Both the position numbers and the translations under genes were made by a program. Below the pieces are notes generated by a model. That model was not told where the DNA came from. It did no database searches and was given only the letters and a program-made list of their open reading frames with translations. Positions 1 through 13,800 of a stretch of 64,000 nt of DNA are shown piece by piece. Origin of the DNA: Glandiceps talaboti (lineage: Eukaryota > Hemichordata > Enteropneusta > Spengelidae); NCBI RefSeq assembly GCF_964340395.1, contig NC_135554.1:14930092-14994091 (forward strand), written 5' to 3'. Each line of letters starts with the position of its first letter. The stretch's first letter is position 1.

Positions 1-162
1 ATGTATGTATGTATGTATGTATGTATGTATGTATGTGTGTATGTGTGTATGTATGTGTGTGTGTGTGTGGGTGTGGGTGTGTGTGTTTGTATGTATGTAT
101 GTATGTATGTATGTATGTATGTATGTATGTATGTATGTATGTATGTATGTATGTATGTATGT
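1..162. repeat. (GTAT)n microsatellite
   Basis: Nearly pure tetranucleotide repeat ATGT/GTAT, interrupted by a GT-rich stretch around 35-90. It is open in several frames only because the unit lacks stops; it is not coding. Confidence 0.97.
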
Positions 163-1359
163 ACTTCGCCAAGTACCTTTCTATATCAACAATAACATGT
201 GATGTGTGCTTATCTGACTGCCATGCCATGTAGATGTGACTGAAATACGTCATTTGAAGTATTAGAAGTTTAACATTCATCCTCTTTGTTTTCGGAAATT
301 GTTTTTTGTTATCCACCATTGCACCTGTGCAGTTGTCTCCTTGCAGCCTTGCAGGCATCCCCAGCTTCTCATTGCAGAAACTGCTATCCAAAATGGTTAT
401 CTGCTTTGTCACATATTTTATATCTGTATTTGAATATATTGAGAATTATTCTGCCAAGTTTAATTAGACACGAGAGGGCGACATTCATATGCTCAGGCAA
501 ACCAGGCCAAACAGAGCGAAATAGTAGTATTTGCCCTGTCAAGAAATACTGGGTGTGGGTCTAAGGAAAACAGAATGGCCTGAAGATCCATTGAAATATT
601 AATGTTTTTGATTAGTCGTATTGTACAAATATTATATCATTACATCATTTTGTTTGCTTTAAGACTGAAGTATAGTTTAGTGTCATGGTAAATTAACACT
701 AGATTACCACTACACTACACTGCACTGCACTACACTACACTACGCTACGCTACGCTACACTACACTACACTGCACTACACTGCACTGCACTGCACTACAC
801 TACACTACACTACACCACTGCACTGCACTGCACTACACTACACATCACTACACTACACTACACTACACTACACTACACTACACCACTGCACTGCACTGCA
901 CTGCACTGCACTGCACTGCACTACACATCACTACACTACACTGCACTACACTACACCATTGCACTGCACTGCACTGCACTGCACTACACTACACTACACT
1001 ACACCACTGCACTGCACTGCACTGCACTACACTACTGCACTGCAATGCACTGCACTACACTACACTACACTACACTACACTACACTACACTACACTACAC
1101 TACACTACACTACACTACACTACACTGCACTACACTACACTACACCACTGCACTGCACTGCACTGGACTGCACTACACAACACTATCATACTGACCTATA
1201 TATTGTACAACATATCCATCACACAACATTTGTTTGAGAACTTGGAGATCCGGATTCCAGATTTACGATAATTAAAAGAGACTAATAATGTATTTTGAAA
1301 TTTGTAGTCACAGATTCGTTAATCTAATACCCCTCTTTATTATTATTTTCTATATCAAG
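163..1359. other. non-coding DNA with pentanucleotide repeat
   Basis: I see no supportable exon here. About 705-1185 is a CACTA/CACTG-type pentanucleotide array, listed separately; the rest is AT-rich unique sequence. Earlier exons of the membrane-protein gene that continues at 1360 may lie here or before the window, but I could not identify any. Confidence 0.5.
705..1185. repeat. (CACTA)n / (CACTG)n pentanucleotide array
   Basis: About 480 bp made of CACTA and CACTG units mixed in blocks, with occasional CATCA and CACCACTG variants. The interleaved variant blocks suggest expansion by slippage and unequal exchange. Confidence 0.95.
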
Positions 1360-3086
1360 CAAAATCAAAACGGTCCATGGAAATTGCCGCCAAACAAGTC
1401 AGTATACAGGTAGGTACCCCAGACTAAAATGTTATATGATCATGCCATTTGAAGTATTTTTTTCAGAGAGCACAAGAAAACATCAAACAACCGTAGCATT
1501 GAAGTTTGGTTAATTATTTACGTAGTAAATTTGTTTGTGGATAAGTTATAAAAATGACTTGAAGGTATAAATCACAATACACAGCGTCACCATACAGGTC
1601 TATTATCACCCCAGTGCATCGTCTATTTGTCAAATAACAATATCATTTGTACACCTACATTGAATAATGCTGTACAAACGACTTTTTAATAGACAGGATT
1701 ACACGTAGTTATTATGTTCGAATATTTGTTTATTTCATGTCGTCACAATATTCCCTTCACGTACGTCATACATGTAGTCGATGTGATAGGTTAGAACATA
1801 CTGCAGTACGAAAGACATTCAGTTCACATACTACGAAAACAATTCAACTGGTATGCTACACTATGAAAGGCATTCAGCTGGTATGCTACACTATGAAAGG
1901 CATTCAGTTGGTATGCTACAACACGTAGAGTACGAAAGACATTCATCTCGTATGCTACAGTACAAAGGCATTCAACTGGTATGCTACAGTACAGGCATTC
2001 ATCTCGTATGCTATAGTACAAAGGGAATATAACTTATATGCTACAAAAGGCATTCAACTCTTATGCTAATGTACGAAATGCATTCAACTTGTATTCTACA
2101 GTATGAAAAGCCTTCAACTTGTATGCAATAGTACGAAAGGCATTTTAACTTGTATGCTATACGGTATGAAAGGCATTTAGGTGGTATTCTACAGCACGGA
2201 AGACATTCAACTTGTATGCTATAGTACGAAAGGCATTCAGTGTACATCTGTTGGTAAATCTTTATTTTCATATCATTACTTCTTGGTTTCTTGAAGGCTG
2301 GTGATGTTGAGATACAAGACGAAGCCAGTATGGTATTGGATCCCCCAGCAACTGTACTTGTAGTTTACTGTATGGTAATTATCCTGTTTGGAATTACATG
2401 GTTGCCATGGTACTGTGGTTTACGGTAAGATTTTTCACATCCTCTTCTCTTCTGCAAATTCTACTAACATAAATTCTTCGGAGATAGTATCACATAAAAG
2501 AACAACTATTTGTATATAGGATCCGAAGTATTTATTGCAATAAACATTAGGAGACAATGTTTACTGCTTTGCTCACTGATGTTTGTGAGTGTTGATATAT
2601 ATAATATTTTTGTTGATGTGTTTATTTGTTGTAAACAATACTACCTGAGTCCTCTGTGGTTTGTTTATGTCAGTCATTTCAAAAGTTGCGGAAGACACAA
2701 AAAATACTAATTACAGTACTAACTTTACTTTCTCTGTATTAAATGTTGCAAGCTGTGGGAAATTAGCATAATGACCACTAGAACAACTGTACTATACCGG
2801 GAGAACAACTACATAGAGTAATCGACAAGTTATTTATACATTCATACAATCTATATAAGTTACCAGAGACTTTAGTTTACAAGCCTGCATAAAAAAGGTT
2901 ACATGGAAACATATCAGTAGAGGAGATATATTTCTAGTTCATCCTTAAAATTAGTAACCATGACAATCATGTTTTATCCACAGATCACAGAGAAAGGCCA
3001 AACAAAAGGCAGCAGCTGAGGCGTACACCAACGACGTTATGACCACGACTGATGAAACTCAGACTGATTTCACAACAACATTTTGA
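1360..3086 (+). CDS. 3' part of a small single-pass membrane protein gene (unrecognised)
   Basis: Three exons join in frame: 1360-1409, 2297-2424 and 2984-3086. Donors are GTAGGT and GTAAGA; acceptors end in TCAAG, TTGAAG and CCACAG. The first exon begins inside a codon (two bases of it), so at least one upstream exon is missing, either before the window or unrecognised. The visible C-terminal part is about 93 residues. A short polar stretch (AKQVSIQAGDVEIQDEAS) leads into a hydrophobic segment of about 20 residues (LVVYCMVIILFGITWLPWY), then a basic RSQRKAKQK cytoplasmic-type anchor. The tail is Thr-rich and ends DFTTTF, compatible with a PDZ-type C-terminus. A 30-bp minisatellite fills the first intron. 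I do not recognise the family. The agreement of phase across two introns makes it likely to be real; the acceptor at 1360 is the weakest point. Confidence 0.6.
1800..2245. repeat. 30-bp minisatellite in intron
   Basis: About 14 diverged copies of a unit near 30 bp with the core GGCATTCAACTTGTATGCTA. It ends about 50 bp before the acceptor of the next exon at 2297. Confidence 0.9.
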
Positions 3087-3375
3087 GATTTAAAAAAACA
3101 TTCAATGTATTATAATTTGGAATGTGAAATACAATATAAGAATCAATATTACAAGTCTTTGAGTTACATTTCAAGAAAAGTGTACACCATTATATCATTC
3201 ATGAGTCACAACAATGCACGTCTACGTCACGACAACGCGTGTTTACGTCATTCGTTTTGTATGCTATGTTCGAAATATGAGTCAAAACGCTTAAATTTGC
3301 CATTGCTTTCCGGCGATTTTTCTTTGATATTACTGGCGTTGGTATAATTAATTATATTCCCCAATATTTTTCTTC

Positions 3376-3475
3376 ATTCAGTCGGAAAATACTCGTGACC
3401 TAAGGGTTCTCACTACTCGTCTAGCGACTCGTAGTGAAAATGGCCCATTAGGCCACTCGTATTTTCAGCTAAGGA
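3376..3475. repeat. short palindromic repeat, family with copies near 23.2 and 62.2 kb
   Basis: Ends mirror each other (TTCTTCATTCAG at left, CTAAGGAAGAA at right). The inside carries GACCTAAGGG and ACTACTCGT-type words on one side and their inverse on the other. Related words (GACCTAAGGG, TAGTGACAAG) occur at 23231-23330 and, inverted, at 62217-62290. It looks like a small non-autonomous foldback element; no target-site duplication was established. Confidence 0.45.
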
Positions 3476-6049
3476 AGAATAACATCTACTTGTTTAGGTT
3501 AAACTAGGCTACACTAATGTACATTTCAAAGATTGACAACTTATACTATTTATTTAATGTATGAAAAACATATTTTACGTTGCAATGTAATAATGGATTC
3601 GTCTAACGATCACTTTGGTACCCAGTCCCTGTCTGTCTAGTCTCCTTAGGCTCACAAATAATATCAAGTATATTGGTGACGCCATGGCTCTAAACGTCTG
3701 TTTTTTTACTTATATTTTAGGGACTGTTTAATAACATATTACCTCCAATATCAGCTTTGAAAAAAACTATTCAAGATCCAGTAACGACAAGTTAAATCAG
3801 ATTTCTGTAAAAAAAAAAACAACAAAAACAACAAAAACTTCAAGGTCGGATTTCTGTTACCTCTCGACTCTAGGGCCAAATTGCGGGCATTATCTGTACA
3901 GATGTTGATAAAGATGATTCGTGCTGATCCCAGTTACATCCGGGTTGTATTTCATTAAACAGACAGTTTTATGACCGAATCGATATTTGGATTTAACTTG
4001 GTTTTATCATTTCCTCATTGCATGCAATGTAGTTATACCTTAATACAGACAAATAGTCTTAGCAACAGCAAGGTCACTTATTAAATATATACAATGTAGT
4101 TGAGATTAATTCATCAGAATGTATGTATCCTGTCATCTGGATCTGTTGCCAACCTCATTCTTGACTTATCGACCGAATCATCAAATACACCTTGTGGAAA
4201 ACAGGATACTGCATGGTTTACTGAGGTTTACTCCTAGTTACATTGTCATTTTGTTCGGACTTTGTCACTGTGGTCCACTCCACTCCTTCACTGTGTGCTA
4301 TCTAACGCATAGTTCGTGTTTTGCCACGCCTTCTTTATTGTATACATTTGAATATGAGACTATAAAAGGTCATTTTGGCATTTTTCTCAAACATGCAAAA
4401 TTAGCTAGAAATTTGACTTTCACATGGTAGTTACTTACATGTAGTGGAAATAATCATATTTAGGTATTACAGCTCACTTATATTAACTTAAACATTACAT
4501 TGTTTTGAAATAATATTGGCAAATAATTCGTATGGTTGTATTGAGCAGACGCTGTTGTAGTCATGACAACGCACCGGATATGTTCTCTGACGAACCATAG
4601 ACGGCAGACCATAGACGGCAAACTTCCGGTGTTTTTTGGACTTTTTCCCGGCTACCTGAAACAAAAAAATTGAAAAGAGTTACCAATCTATGTTTGAAGT
4701 GTCTGTTGATTTTTTAATGTCCCATCTCTCATTAATATTGTTACACAGTGGCTTGTGGTCTGTGATTATATAGACGAACAAGCAAACAAACAAACAAACA
4801 AATAAATATTTTTTTTATATATGTGGCATAACACAGAATGATATCTCCTACGTAATCGCAGATTAAAAAGTTTCAAAACTGAAATTTATGTAAAGTAAAT
4901 TTTAACGCAACAATCAAATTTAGTTTGTACGCATCATGGTCGACATGTCCTCGTAATGCACCTGACACTCGTATTTTATCAAAGGTTACCAAAGGTCATT
5001 GCACATGATGCAAGAGAGTGGAAACGATAAGCTATTACGTCATCTGATTAAGAATCTAAAAGATATATACCCGATTCATGTGTGATGGTGGCGATTGCTG
5101 TGACAAAATAACTATTAACAGAACAATATCATTTTAATGTTGAATGAAATTTCAAAATTCCATCGTTGTTACATCACAAACCATTTTCATATTCACAATT
5201 AAATATTGTTCTTTTAAATAATATTCTCACAGCAATCACCATCAACCCGAGCTTGACCTGTGTTATCTGATCCAGATTTCAGTCCATAAGCTTTCTAACT
5301 AGTACGGTATGTCAAAGTTCACACGATGTGAATCCATGTTCCCATTGAGTACCAAGGCGTATCTGCAGTCATCGAAATAAATTAGCATTCAACTTTCTGG
5401 ATAGTCTGGTTCCATTACGGTACGAGTTACGATTACATCCACTCATTTGCAGAAAAAGATTTACAGGGTCCACGGATTTTGCAGAAACATTGCATTAACA
5501 AAATTCGTTCAAAAACAAATCTCACGTCGAAAATGATACGTCAACATCAATAAACTTGAGAATTATGAGTACCATTGGTTGTGACTTCTCCATGATCAGG
5601 TAAAGGTTTGTCGAAGCCCAACTCAGCTACGACATCGTCGTTCCGATCCTTATAACTTCTTGTTAGTTGGGTTATTTATTTATTTATTACGTCCGCTCAT
5701 AAACACAACACAATTTATTATGTTGTGATAGAAGACACGCAAAACAAAACCATGTTAATCAAAATACACAATATACATAGTTCATGATAAAAGTTTTAGC
5801 TTTAAGAGTTAAGATTGTCTTCTTTTCGAGATTATATTGAGTAACTATAAGTCCTGACAAGAAAGTCTACTTATGTGTAGTAGTGGTAGTAATGGTAGTT
5901 GTAGTAGGAGCACCTGAAGGAGTACACCTAAAACGGAAGTATGTCTAGGAAAATTGCAGTACTTCAAATCAAAACAATCAATACTAGACTGAATATACAT
6001 CAACTTTACTATGCAAGTATAAAACAAAGCATAGGAGATATACACAGCT

Positions 6050-6093
6050 ACACACACGAACATACATGCACACACGCATGCACACACATAGCT

Positions 6094-6148
<55 letters not shown>

Positions 6149-6450
6149 CATATATTATCTATCTATCTATCTATACATACATACATACATACATACATAC
6201 ATACATACATACATACATACATACACACACATACATACATACATACATACATACATACATACATACATACATACATACATACAAACCTCTGTGTATGTAT
6301 GTGTGTGTGTATCAGTCAGTCAGTTAAGACATTCAGTCTGTCTATGTGTGTGTGGATGTGGATATGTGTGTGTGTGTGTGTGTGCGTGCGTGCGCGCCTG
6401 TCAGTCAGTCAGTCAAGTCAATCAGTCTGACTGTCTGTCTGTCTGTCTGT
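6050..6450. repeat. compound microsatellite (CA, TA, TATC, ATAC, GT, CAGT, CTGT)
   Basis: Successive blocks of CA, TA, CTAT, ACAT, TGTG, CAGT and CTGT repeats. It is open in several frames but is simple sequence. Confidence 0.97.
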
Positions 6451-7827
6451 CTGCCTCTGAGTAAAGGGGATATGTGGGGGTGGTGAGATTACATCTTAAC
6501 CTATCGTTTACCATTGTGCTGAACACAATAATATCTCACACATCAACGTGTCAATTTAGTTATCAAACATCAACAATACTTGATGTGCACGCCAAGGTAT
6601 TCGGGATCACTGGAGTCAAATTCTTATGGTGTCAAATAACAATAATGCAATATTTCACATCAAGTGACAATAGCAATACATTCTTAGTGGTAGCCTTCTC
6701 TTCTATCAGTCATTTTCACAGCTATCGGATTATCATCCATTACCAATATATATATTCCCCAATACTAGATACTTTCGATCGCGGTAAATATAACACCGAG
6801 ACTCAGATACAATAATGATGTTGAGTCCGCCTGTACAGACTACCGAACACAGGTTTTAGTTTCCTTTCTCGTGGCCAAGGACGAATATCATAAGATGTCA
6901 CCGGCTCATAAAGGCTGAAGCGATCGTAGAGTAATTGTCAGGATTTGCCATTTCGCCTACTGTTGATCGTACTCACCAGAAGTTCATAATTTCACTAGCC
7001 TATCATTTTAAATAATAAATATGATTTTACAGGAGAAGCGACCTTGACAATCAGGCGAGAAGTCCAAAGATTGTATCGTGATTCAACAGGTGGTTTGAAA
7101 ACTAACATTTTTCACAAAGCAAGATGCAATATTGTAATAAGATCTTGACTCGGTGTATATTCTAAGCTACTGTGTAAACTATCTCCTAACTTGTTTCCAT
7201 GTCACTAAGGATTGGGCTAAATCAGGCGTACAGTGGCACCGCGAGCAAATCGCATATTTGATCACGTGACATTGTAAATATGTAACTAACCTAAGCATGT
7301 ACATTGTGAAGCCAGGGACAAGTGTGCACTTCCCTGGGGAAGCAAATCTTATTCATTGAATCGAATGGACAAAAACTTGTGAAGCAAACATTCGAGATTT
7401 CAATTTTTATCACGATAGCTACAGGTGTGTAAGCACAAGCCAGTGCAACGATAGTTTGTATACGAACCGACTGAATCAAAGATACGGAACTAGTCCCTCG
7501 TTAAAAAGCTACGCCTCCTGTCCACACTTGGTACAGTCCTCATATCTGATTCAAATACGATAACAAATCAATTTTTCATGTGTAAAGACAGCTTATCAAG
7601 TAGTCGGTATGGCATTGGACAAATCGACTCAGTCTAGCGCCACACCCAAAGTGTAGTCCTGGGCCAGTCAGTGACGTTGTGTCTTCATATATTGTTCCTT
7701 GTATGTGATCAGCTGGTGTATGGTCTTTCATATCCAAAGATATATCAAATCACTACCAAAGACCACCAGGTAGAAGTAGAAAGGTGGAAAGAACTCACCC
7801 TGGGAGAGTTGCACACTTAACAACACA

Positions 7828-10800
7828 ATGAAGACAGTAGCAGTTTTAACAACCCTGTTATTTATTGGTATATGGCAATGCCATGCCCAAACAGGTAAGA
7901 ATTCTCGTTAAAGTGTTGTACATGTAGAACCGATACATCTGATTATAGAAAACGGTACACCGTTATCAATCGATACCTTTAGGTAAGATTAGACTTTATT
8001 CAAGTTCATGGCCAACAGCCCCAAATACATATTTCAAATATAGACGGTTTGTAGCAATCAGAAGTGGTAAATTTACACCGGACTCGGATATTTATGGACA
8101 TTTTTGGAACTATATACTATGACAAGATATAGCATTTTAGAATAATAAATTCATGGACGTGTGGATATCGAAGTAAACTGATCTTTACTGTCGACATATA
8201 GCACTAGGTATGTGCAATGATCGTATAAAACTGTCAGACATGGCGAATATCGTACAGTGTACATAGGTCACATAGATATTAAAACTAGGCTTGTTAATAA
8301 ATGACTTCCCACAAAGACCAGGACTAACATTTCGACTCCGTATACATTTTAGTGGACGTGAATAACTGTCCACCACCAACAGTGCAGTATAAGTTATACA
8401 GTCTGAATATCTACCTCTACATGTACTGTTGATCAAAAGTCGGAGAAATTGGAGGGGCGTGGAGGATCCATACATAAAAAGCTCGTGAGCAATTCGAATT
8501 GACACTGTGTACATTTAGTATGTCAAAGTTCATGTAAAGTTGGCTAATCTAACTAAAATGGACTAGTGTTTACAGCAGGTAGTAGTCAGAAGGATGGCAG
8601 TATCCATCGTGTCAGAATCACTTTTATTGTATATTTGATTGTATATTAGTGTACAACCTAAGTCATATACACAGATATAAAGTTGATTTAGTTTTTGAAG
8701 AGGTGCATATCTGACTCGATCACCTAGTTGATAACTTTTAGGGAGTGGTTGACTTAGTACATTTGATAGGTCGTAGTGAGTAACAGGTAAACAGTAAAGT
8801 AGCATATATCACGTCAAACCTGAAAAGCCATCGATCGTTGTCCTCCATGCATATCTTAAATTCTTCTTTCGGTGATGAGGGTTTACTTTATGCTTGACCT
8901 ATGCAGACTAATTACATTTATGCAAATGATACATACTTCGTAACTCGTTTTAATCAGATTATATAAAAAAAATCTCCACTACAAGTGTAACATACCTGGT
9001 TTCAAACCCAACAGGAAACTAATTACATGAACAAAGTGTAGTCATGCAGACAATATTTAACTTACGAGTATTTAGAGTAGAATCCCCTAGTTTTGGAAAT
9101 TCCAAACTACAATCTTTGAGTTCGTTTAAACATGTATAGTTACAGGGGCTATAGTTTTTCCTCGTCTGTGGTTTAACTTATTAAGCCCGTGTCAGCAATT
9201 TGCTACAAACATTCATAACATGGCAATTACGTGCCTCTAAGCACACGTTTGAACTGATGGGAGCAATAATTCATTACCTCAATAAAGTCAAACAAAATGC
9301 TACTTCACACCAGAAGGCATTCTGTCTTGTACGAATATGTAGGTTGTATTCAACCATGCTGTCAGTTACAAGAGTGTGTTGGCAGTTGACGATCGCGATA
9401 TCGTAAGCGACAGTTGTCCCACCGACACTTGATACCCGAGATATGTATCAGAATGTTTCTATCAGAATACAATAAAATGTCGATAATATCGATAATATTA
9501 ACGTATTTAGCCAATTGTATATGAAGGGGGTAACATTACACTTGGTTCTGTGATCGCGTAAGTCAGAAACAAGTGTTACAGTAATGTTAGCTCTAACTTT
9601 CATATACAGTTGGCTAAATACGACAATATTATCGATATTATTTATTCTGATAGAAATATTCTGTTACATATCTCGGGTATCAAGTGCCTGTGAGTTGTCC
9701 TAATCATACGATGTAGTGATTTACCTATCACTTTGTCTACCACCAACTTCGAACTTGCAGAAGTATCAACCCGACTCGATTGATGTCTTAGAGGTCTTGT
9801 CATACAAAAATACAAATATAACCCTGTTATACAGTCACCGTGTCACCAAAAACGACTTGTGTATATTCAAATCAGCTGTTCTATTAGACGCCATTATTGT
9901 ATGAACTTTGAACAATTTTATCTTTTCTGAGTAAATTGAAAAAAAGTATACGACGAAAGCCGTGCATAGGCGTGGTCGTCATAGATACGACGGTGCTTTG
10001 TTCAAATAATAATTTGTGTCAATGTAAATGTTAATAAGTGGAAATCAACAAGGTCGGCTTACACAATAAAGAACAAAACTGGGCGTTCCTTGGAAGTAGA
10101 ATTTAATCATTGTCTCCAATATCTGACAAGTATACTCGAAACACTATCTAGTTCGTTTCGACTTCATGTATGTATTACCACCGTAAGATTGATTCTTAGT
10201 GAATGCAGCTCGTAAACCTTATTATTGTTAGACTCTCCAAACGATGTACACTTAGCCAACCAAAAATGTTTATATTATTATGTAATCAAATTAATCCAAA
10301 AATCAAGTAGTATCGAAATTCCAACTTGAACTACTCATCACATGATTCACGATGATTGAAAACCGGTGCTTTGCAATGTAGGCCTGTACAGGTAGATTAA
10401 TTCCATTGGTAGAGCCATGATTTTTGATGAATCAAAACTTGACATTATCACAACTTTGTACCATTGAAAGAAGTGTATTGAAACCTCTGTAATTCAATGA
10501 CACGAAATGCAAAAGTTTTCTTCGTCGATAGTACGCGGTGAGCAGCGTGTAAATGAAGGAGGCACGAATGCAATGGGTTTTACGTAATGTTTGCCTGCAT
10601 AAACTGATATGTAAGCCTTTTATAGCCAAGAGACATGCCTTGATGTTACTATCTCAAGAAGCTCTCCAAGATAAAACACCACGACAAGTCTCTGGGCTAT
10701 AACATAAACAGTATATAGTAATGATGGATGCCACAGTCAAATCCTCAAATACAATACTGATATCACAATACTGTGTTTGTATTTTGGGATGAGTACCAAG

Positions 10801-13800
10801 ATTGTACATACTGTGGTTTCGCTTCCTCGGTCGCCCATTGGATAACATATTATTGGATAATCGCAAGACCACAACAAAGAACTGGGCTACGACTTTGAGC
10901 GCAGACTGTTGTAACGGCATTATTTTAAATAGAACGAATTTCTTACTCGGATTTTTTTTCTTCTGAATTACTTTGCAATAACATTTGTGTGGTTGCACCA
11001 CCGTAACCACAAACACCTCTGGGTTGTAGTTACATTATTTAACAGTTTCCTGACCACAGTCACTTGTGGGTTGTAGTTACATTATTAAACAGTCTTCTGA
11101 CCACAGTCACTTGTGGGTTGTAGTTACATTATTTAACAGTCTTCTGACCACAGTCACTTGTGGGTTGTAGTTACATTATTAAACAGTCTTCTGACCACAG
11201 TCACTTGTGGGTTGTGGTTATAATACTATTGAACAGCTTGTAACCAACATTTTGCATTTATAAAAGTTTTTTCTGTATACTCTAATCTCGCTCGTTGGAC
11301 GCAAATAAACAAATGTTCTCAAGAGTCAGGCTTACAGGGGTGAAATGTTGATATTAATTGATAAAAAATACTACATTTTATAATAGTTGCACCGTTCAAT
11401 AGAGTTCTCATTGCCTCCCAAGTAAATATGCCTGTATGGGTTCCTTCATCGTCGCAAACCACGGCCTGTTTTACGGCACCGTTCTTAACGAGCCTCCCAC
11501 TTTATTTCGAAGTGTAGCGGAAGAAATAACAGCTCTGGTTTGCGAGAGTGTAGTTCCTTTTTTGTAATAGATTTCACGTTAAATCTTTTATAGTCTTCGT
11601 TATAAGATACACGTTGTTGTAATAATGATTTCACCTCCTAGACAACAATTCCAGATAAAATGGCAATCTGTTTTTATAACAATACAATGTTTACAGCGTA
11701 ACCAAAGTCCAAATTGTATATACGACTACTGTTTGCATTTTGAGCAAATTCTATATATCGTTATTTACGATGTATACAATGTAAATATAATGGGAGCAAA
11801 GTTGACCAAACTTGATTGGTTCTGTGACATTTTGTTGGTAATATGTAGACATATCGACTAGAAATCAAAGGACCAAACTATATGTTGGCATCTTCAAACG
11901 TGTTCTGTTCCTGATAGTCACGAATGGGTAAAATCAACACTAATCATTCCATCGTTGTGCGGGATAGTGTTTTAATTAACTGAAACACAGTAGCAGTAAC
12001 ATAACATTGCCACACCTTGTCAACATGTTACTTTTACAAAATGATTAACTCTCGTTCTGGCCCTAGTTATTAACTAGATGTTTAAAATCTCCATGTGTTC
12101 AAGTCCTGTATAGAGCTACAGAGAGACCACATATATTTTTGGGTACGTCACGGCATAAAAACTGACATTATTAAAAAACCACAAGATACTTCAATACGGA
12201 TTTCAGCTAGCACGGAAACATGTAAAGCTCTCATTTATAAGAAATAGTACATTTGTAACCATAGTTACGAACGGATGTAGACACTAAAGATACATTACAA
12301 GTTGGTTTTTTTTCAATGTTTTACAAAGATTTATAAGTAAACGACACCGTATCCATAGCAACCATTGCGATAAATGTGAAGAACACGAACGACTTACTAC
12401 CTTAGGAAGAGATGTTGAATTCCATGCCGTATACAGTAAACGTAAATATTAACGTAGATCCCATCTTCTATAGTGATCTGAGGCGCTATTTACGGAATAT
12501 CAACGGTTGGGTTACAACAAAACTTTAGATAGGAAGGAACCCGTATACATCGCAAAAGTAGCAAAAGATACATACTTTTAGTTATTAGCAATATATTAAA
12601 CTAAATAATGGTGACTGGAATATGTAGGCCAGAGCGTGCGATTTGCCATCTTAATAATCATATGCTGAGACTGAACAGTGTTCTAAAGCCTATTAGCCGG
12701 GAAGTGGTTGGTTTAGAAATATGGTGCAGACTTGGTCTCAAAAACCTACACGATACTACATGTATCTATACAGATACAGATGATCTCAAATTAGACGCAA
12801 TCAGTTCAAACATGTATAAAAATACAGTGGGTGATAACAATAGATAGAGTGTGAACTACTTAAAACATAAGGTTTATCGTGAACACAATATTTTATTGGG
12901 GTTAATGGTTTGATATGAAGTGTGTTTACCGTATAACTATTATTGTAATAATTGGGATGGGACATTAATGCACTGACCCACTTTTAGATAAGTAGGAGAA
13001 CTGATGAATAGATGGATGGGAGTTTTATGAATTATAGGGTTGCCTAGGTAACACATCATTTATATGGTTTTATACACGTTAAAATGCTTGCAATCTAATA
13101 AACGATATGATAGTTTACATCCAATGGAATAATTTAAGTATTTTACAAAACCTTGTTTTTATATTAAATTCTCACACCATACTGTCAGTGGTACATTGAG
13201 GCGGTTTTCATATATTTCCATATACATTCTAGGTTATCATGTAGATATGTAGCACCTAGTACCCATTGCTCTGAGAGATAGAGTCAGCCTAGACTCGGTC
13301 AAAGGTAATCTTAACTATTCCATCAGATAACATGATAGAACTTCAGTATAATTAAATAACATAGCGGTAAAGAGATATAACACTTGGTGGAACTAACATA
13401 CCTAAATGCACATACAGGAAAGACGCTATAACAGAAATAGTTGACAGTACAGCTAGGTTTGGTAGATTTACATTCCTGTCTGAAGGAATGTGAGTTAAAA
13501 TAATTAGAAATCGATTTGAATGATTGCTCAAAATGTTTATCTCATTATAAATTCTGTCTTAAAAATGTATATTGTGTGTGTAGGTATATACAAGTTAAAT
13601 CCTGAATGAGTGTTATGTGCATCACACTCATACTACCAGTCGTCCTATCGAGAGGTGACAGAGTGTCTTACTACAAAGACAGTATAGCTTAAACACGTTG
13701 TTGGACATGATAAATCGGACAAAGTTTGAACTCTTTCTTGGATAGAACTAAATTGTGACGTAGTTTGACATAACCTGGTCACTTTGTTAGACATGACTAA

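Larger units (their letters stand above)
3087..7827. other. intergenic, repeat-bearing
   Basis: AT-rich DNA without a firm gene. It holds a short palindromic repeat (3376-3475), a CAAA/TTTA-type simple repeat near 4780-4810, TTTA repeats near 5675, a complex microsatellite block (6050-6450) and one weak minus-strand exon candidate (5547-5674). Confidence 0.5.

Noticed and set aside
286-564. 92-codon frame near the window start, possible upstream exon
   Set aside because: Frame and phase do not lead into the exon at 1360 and no signal peptide or motif is seen.
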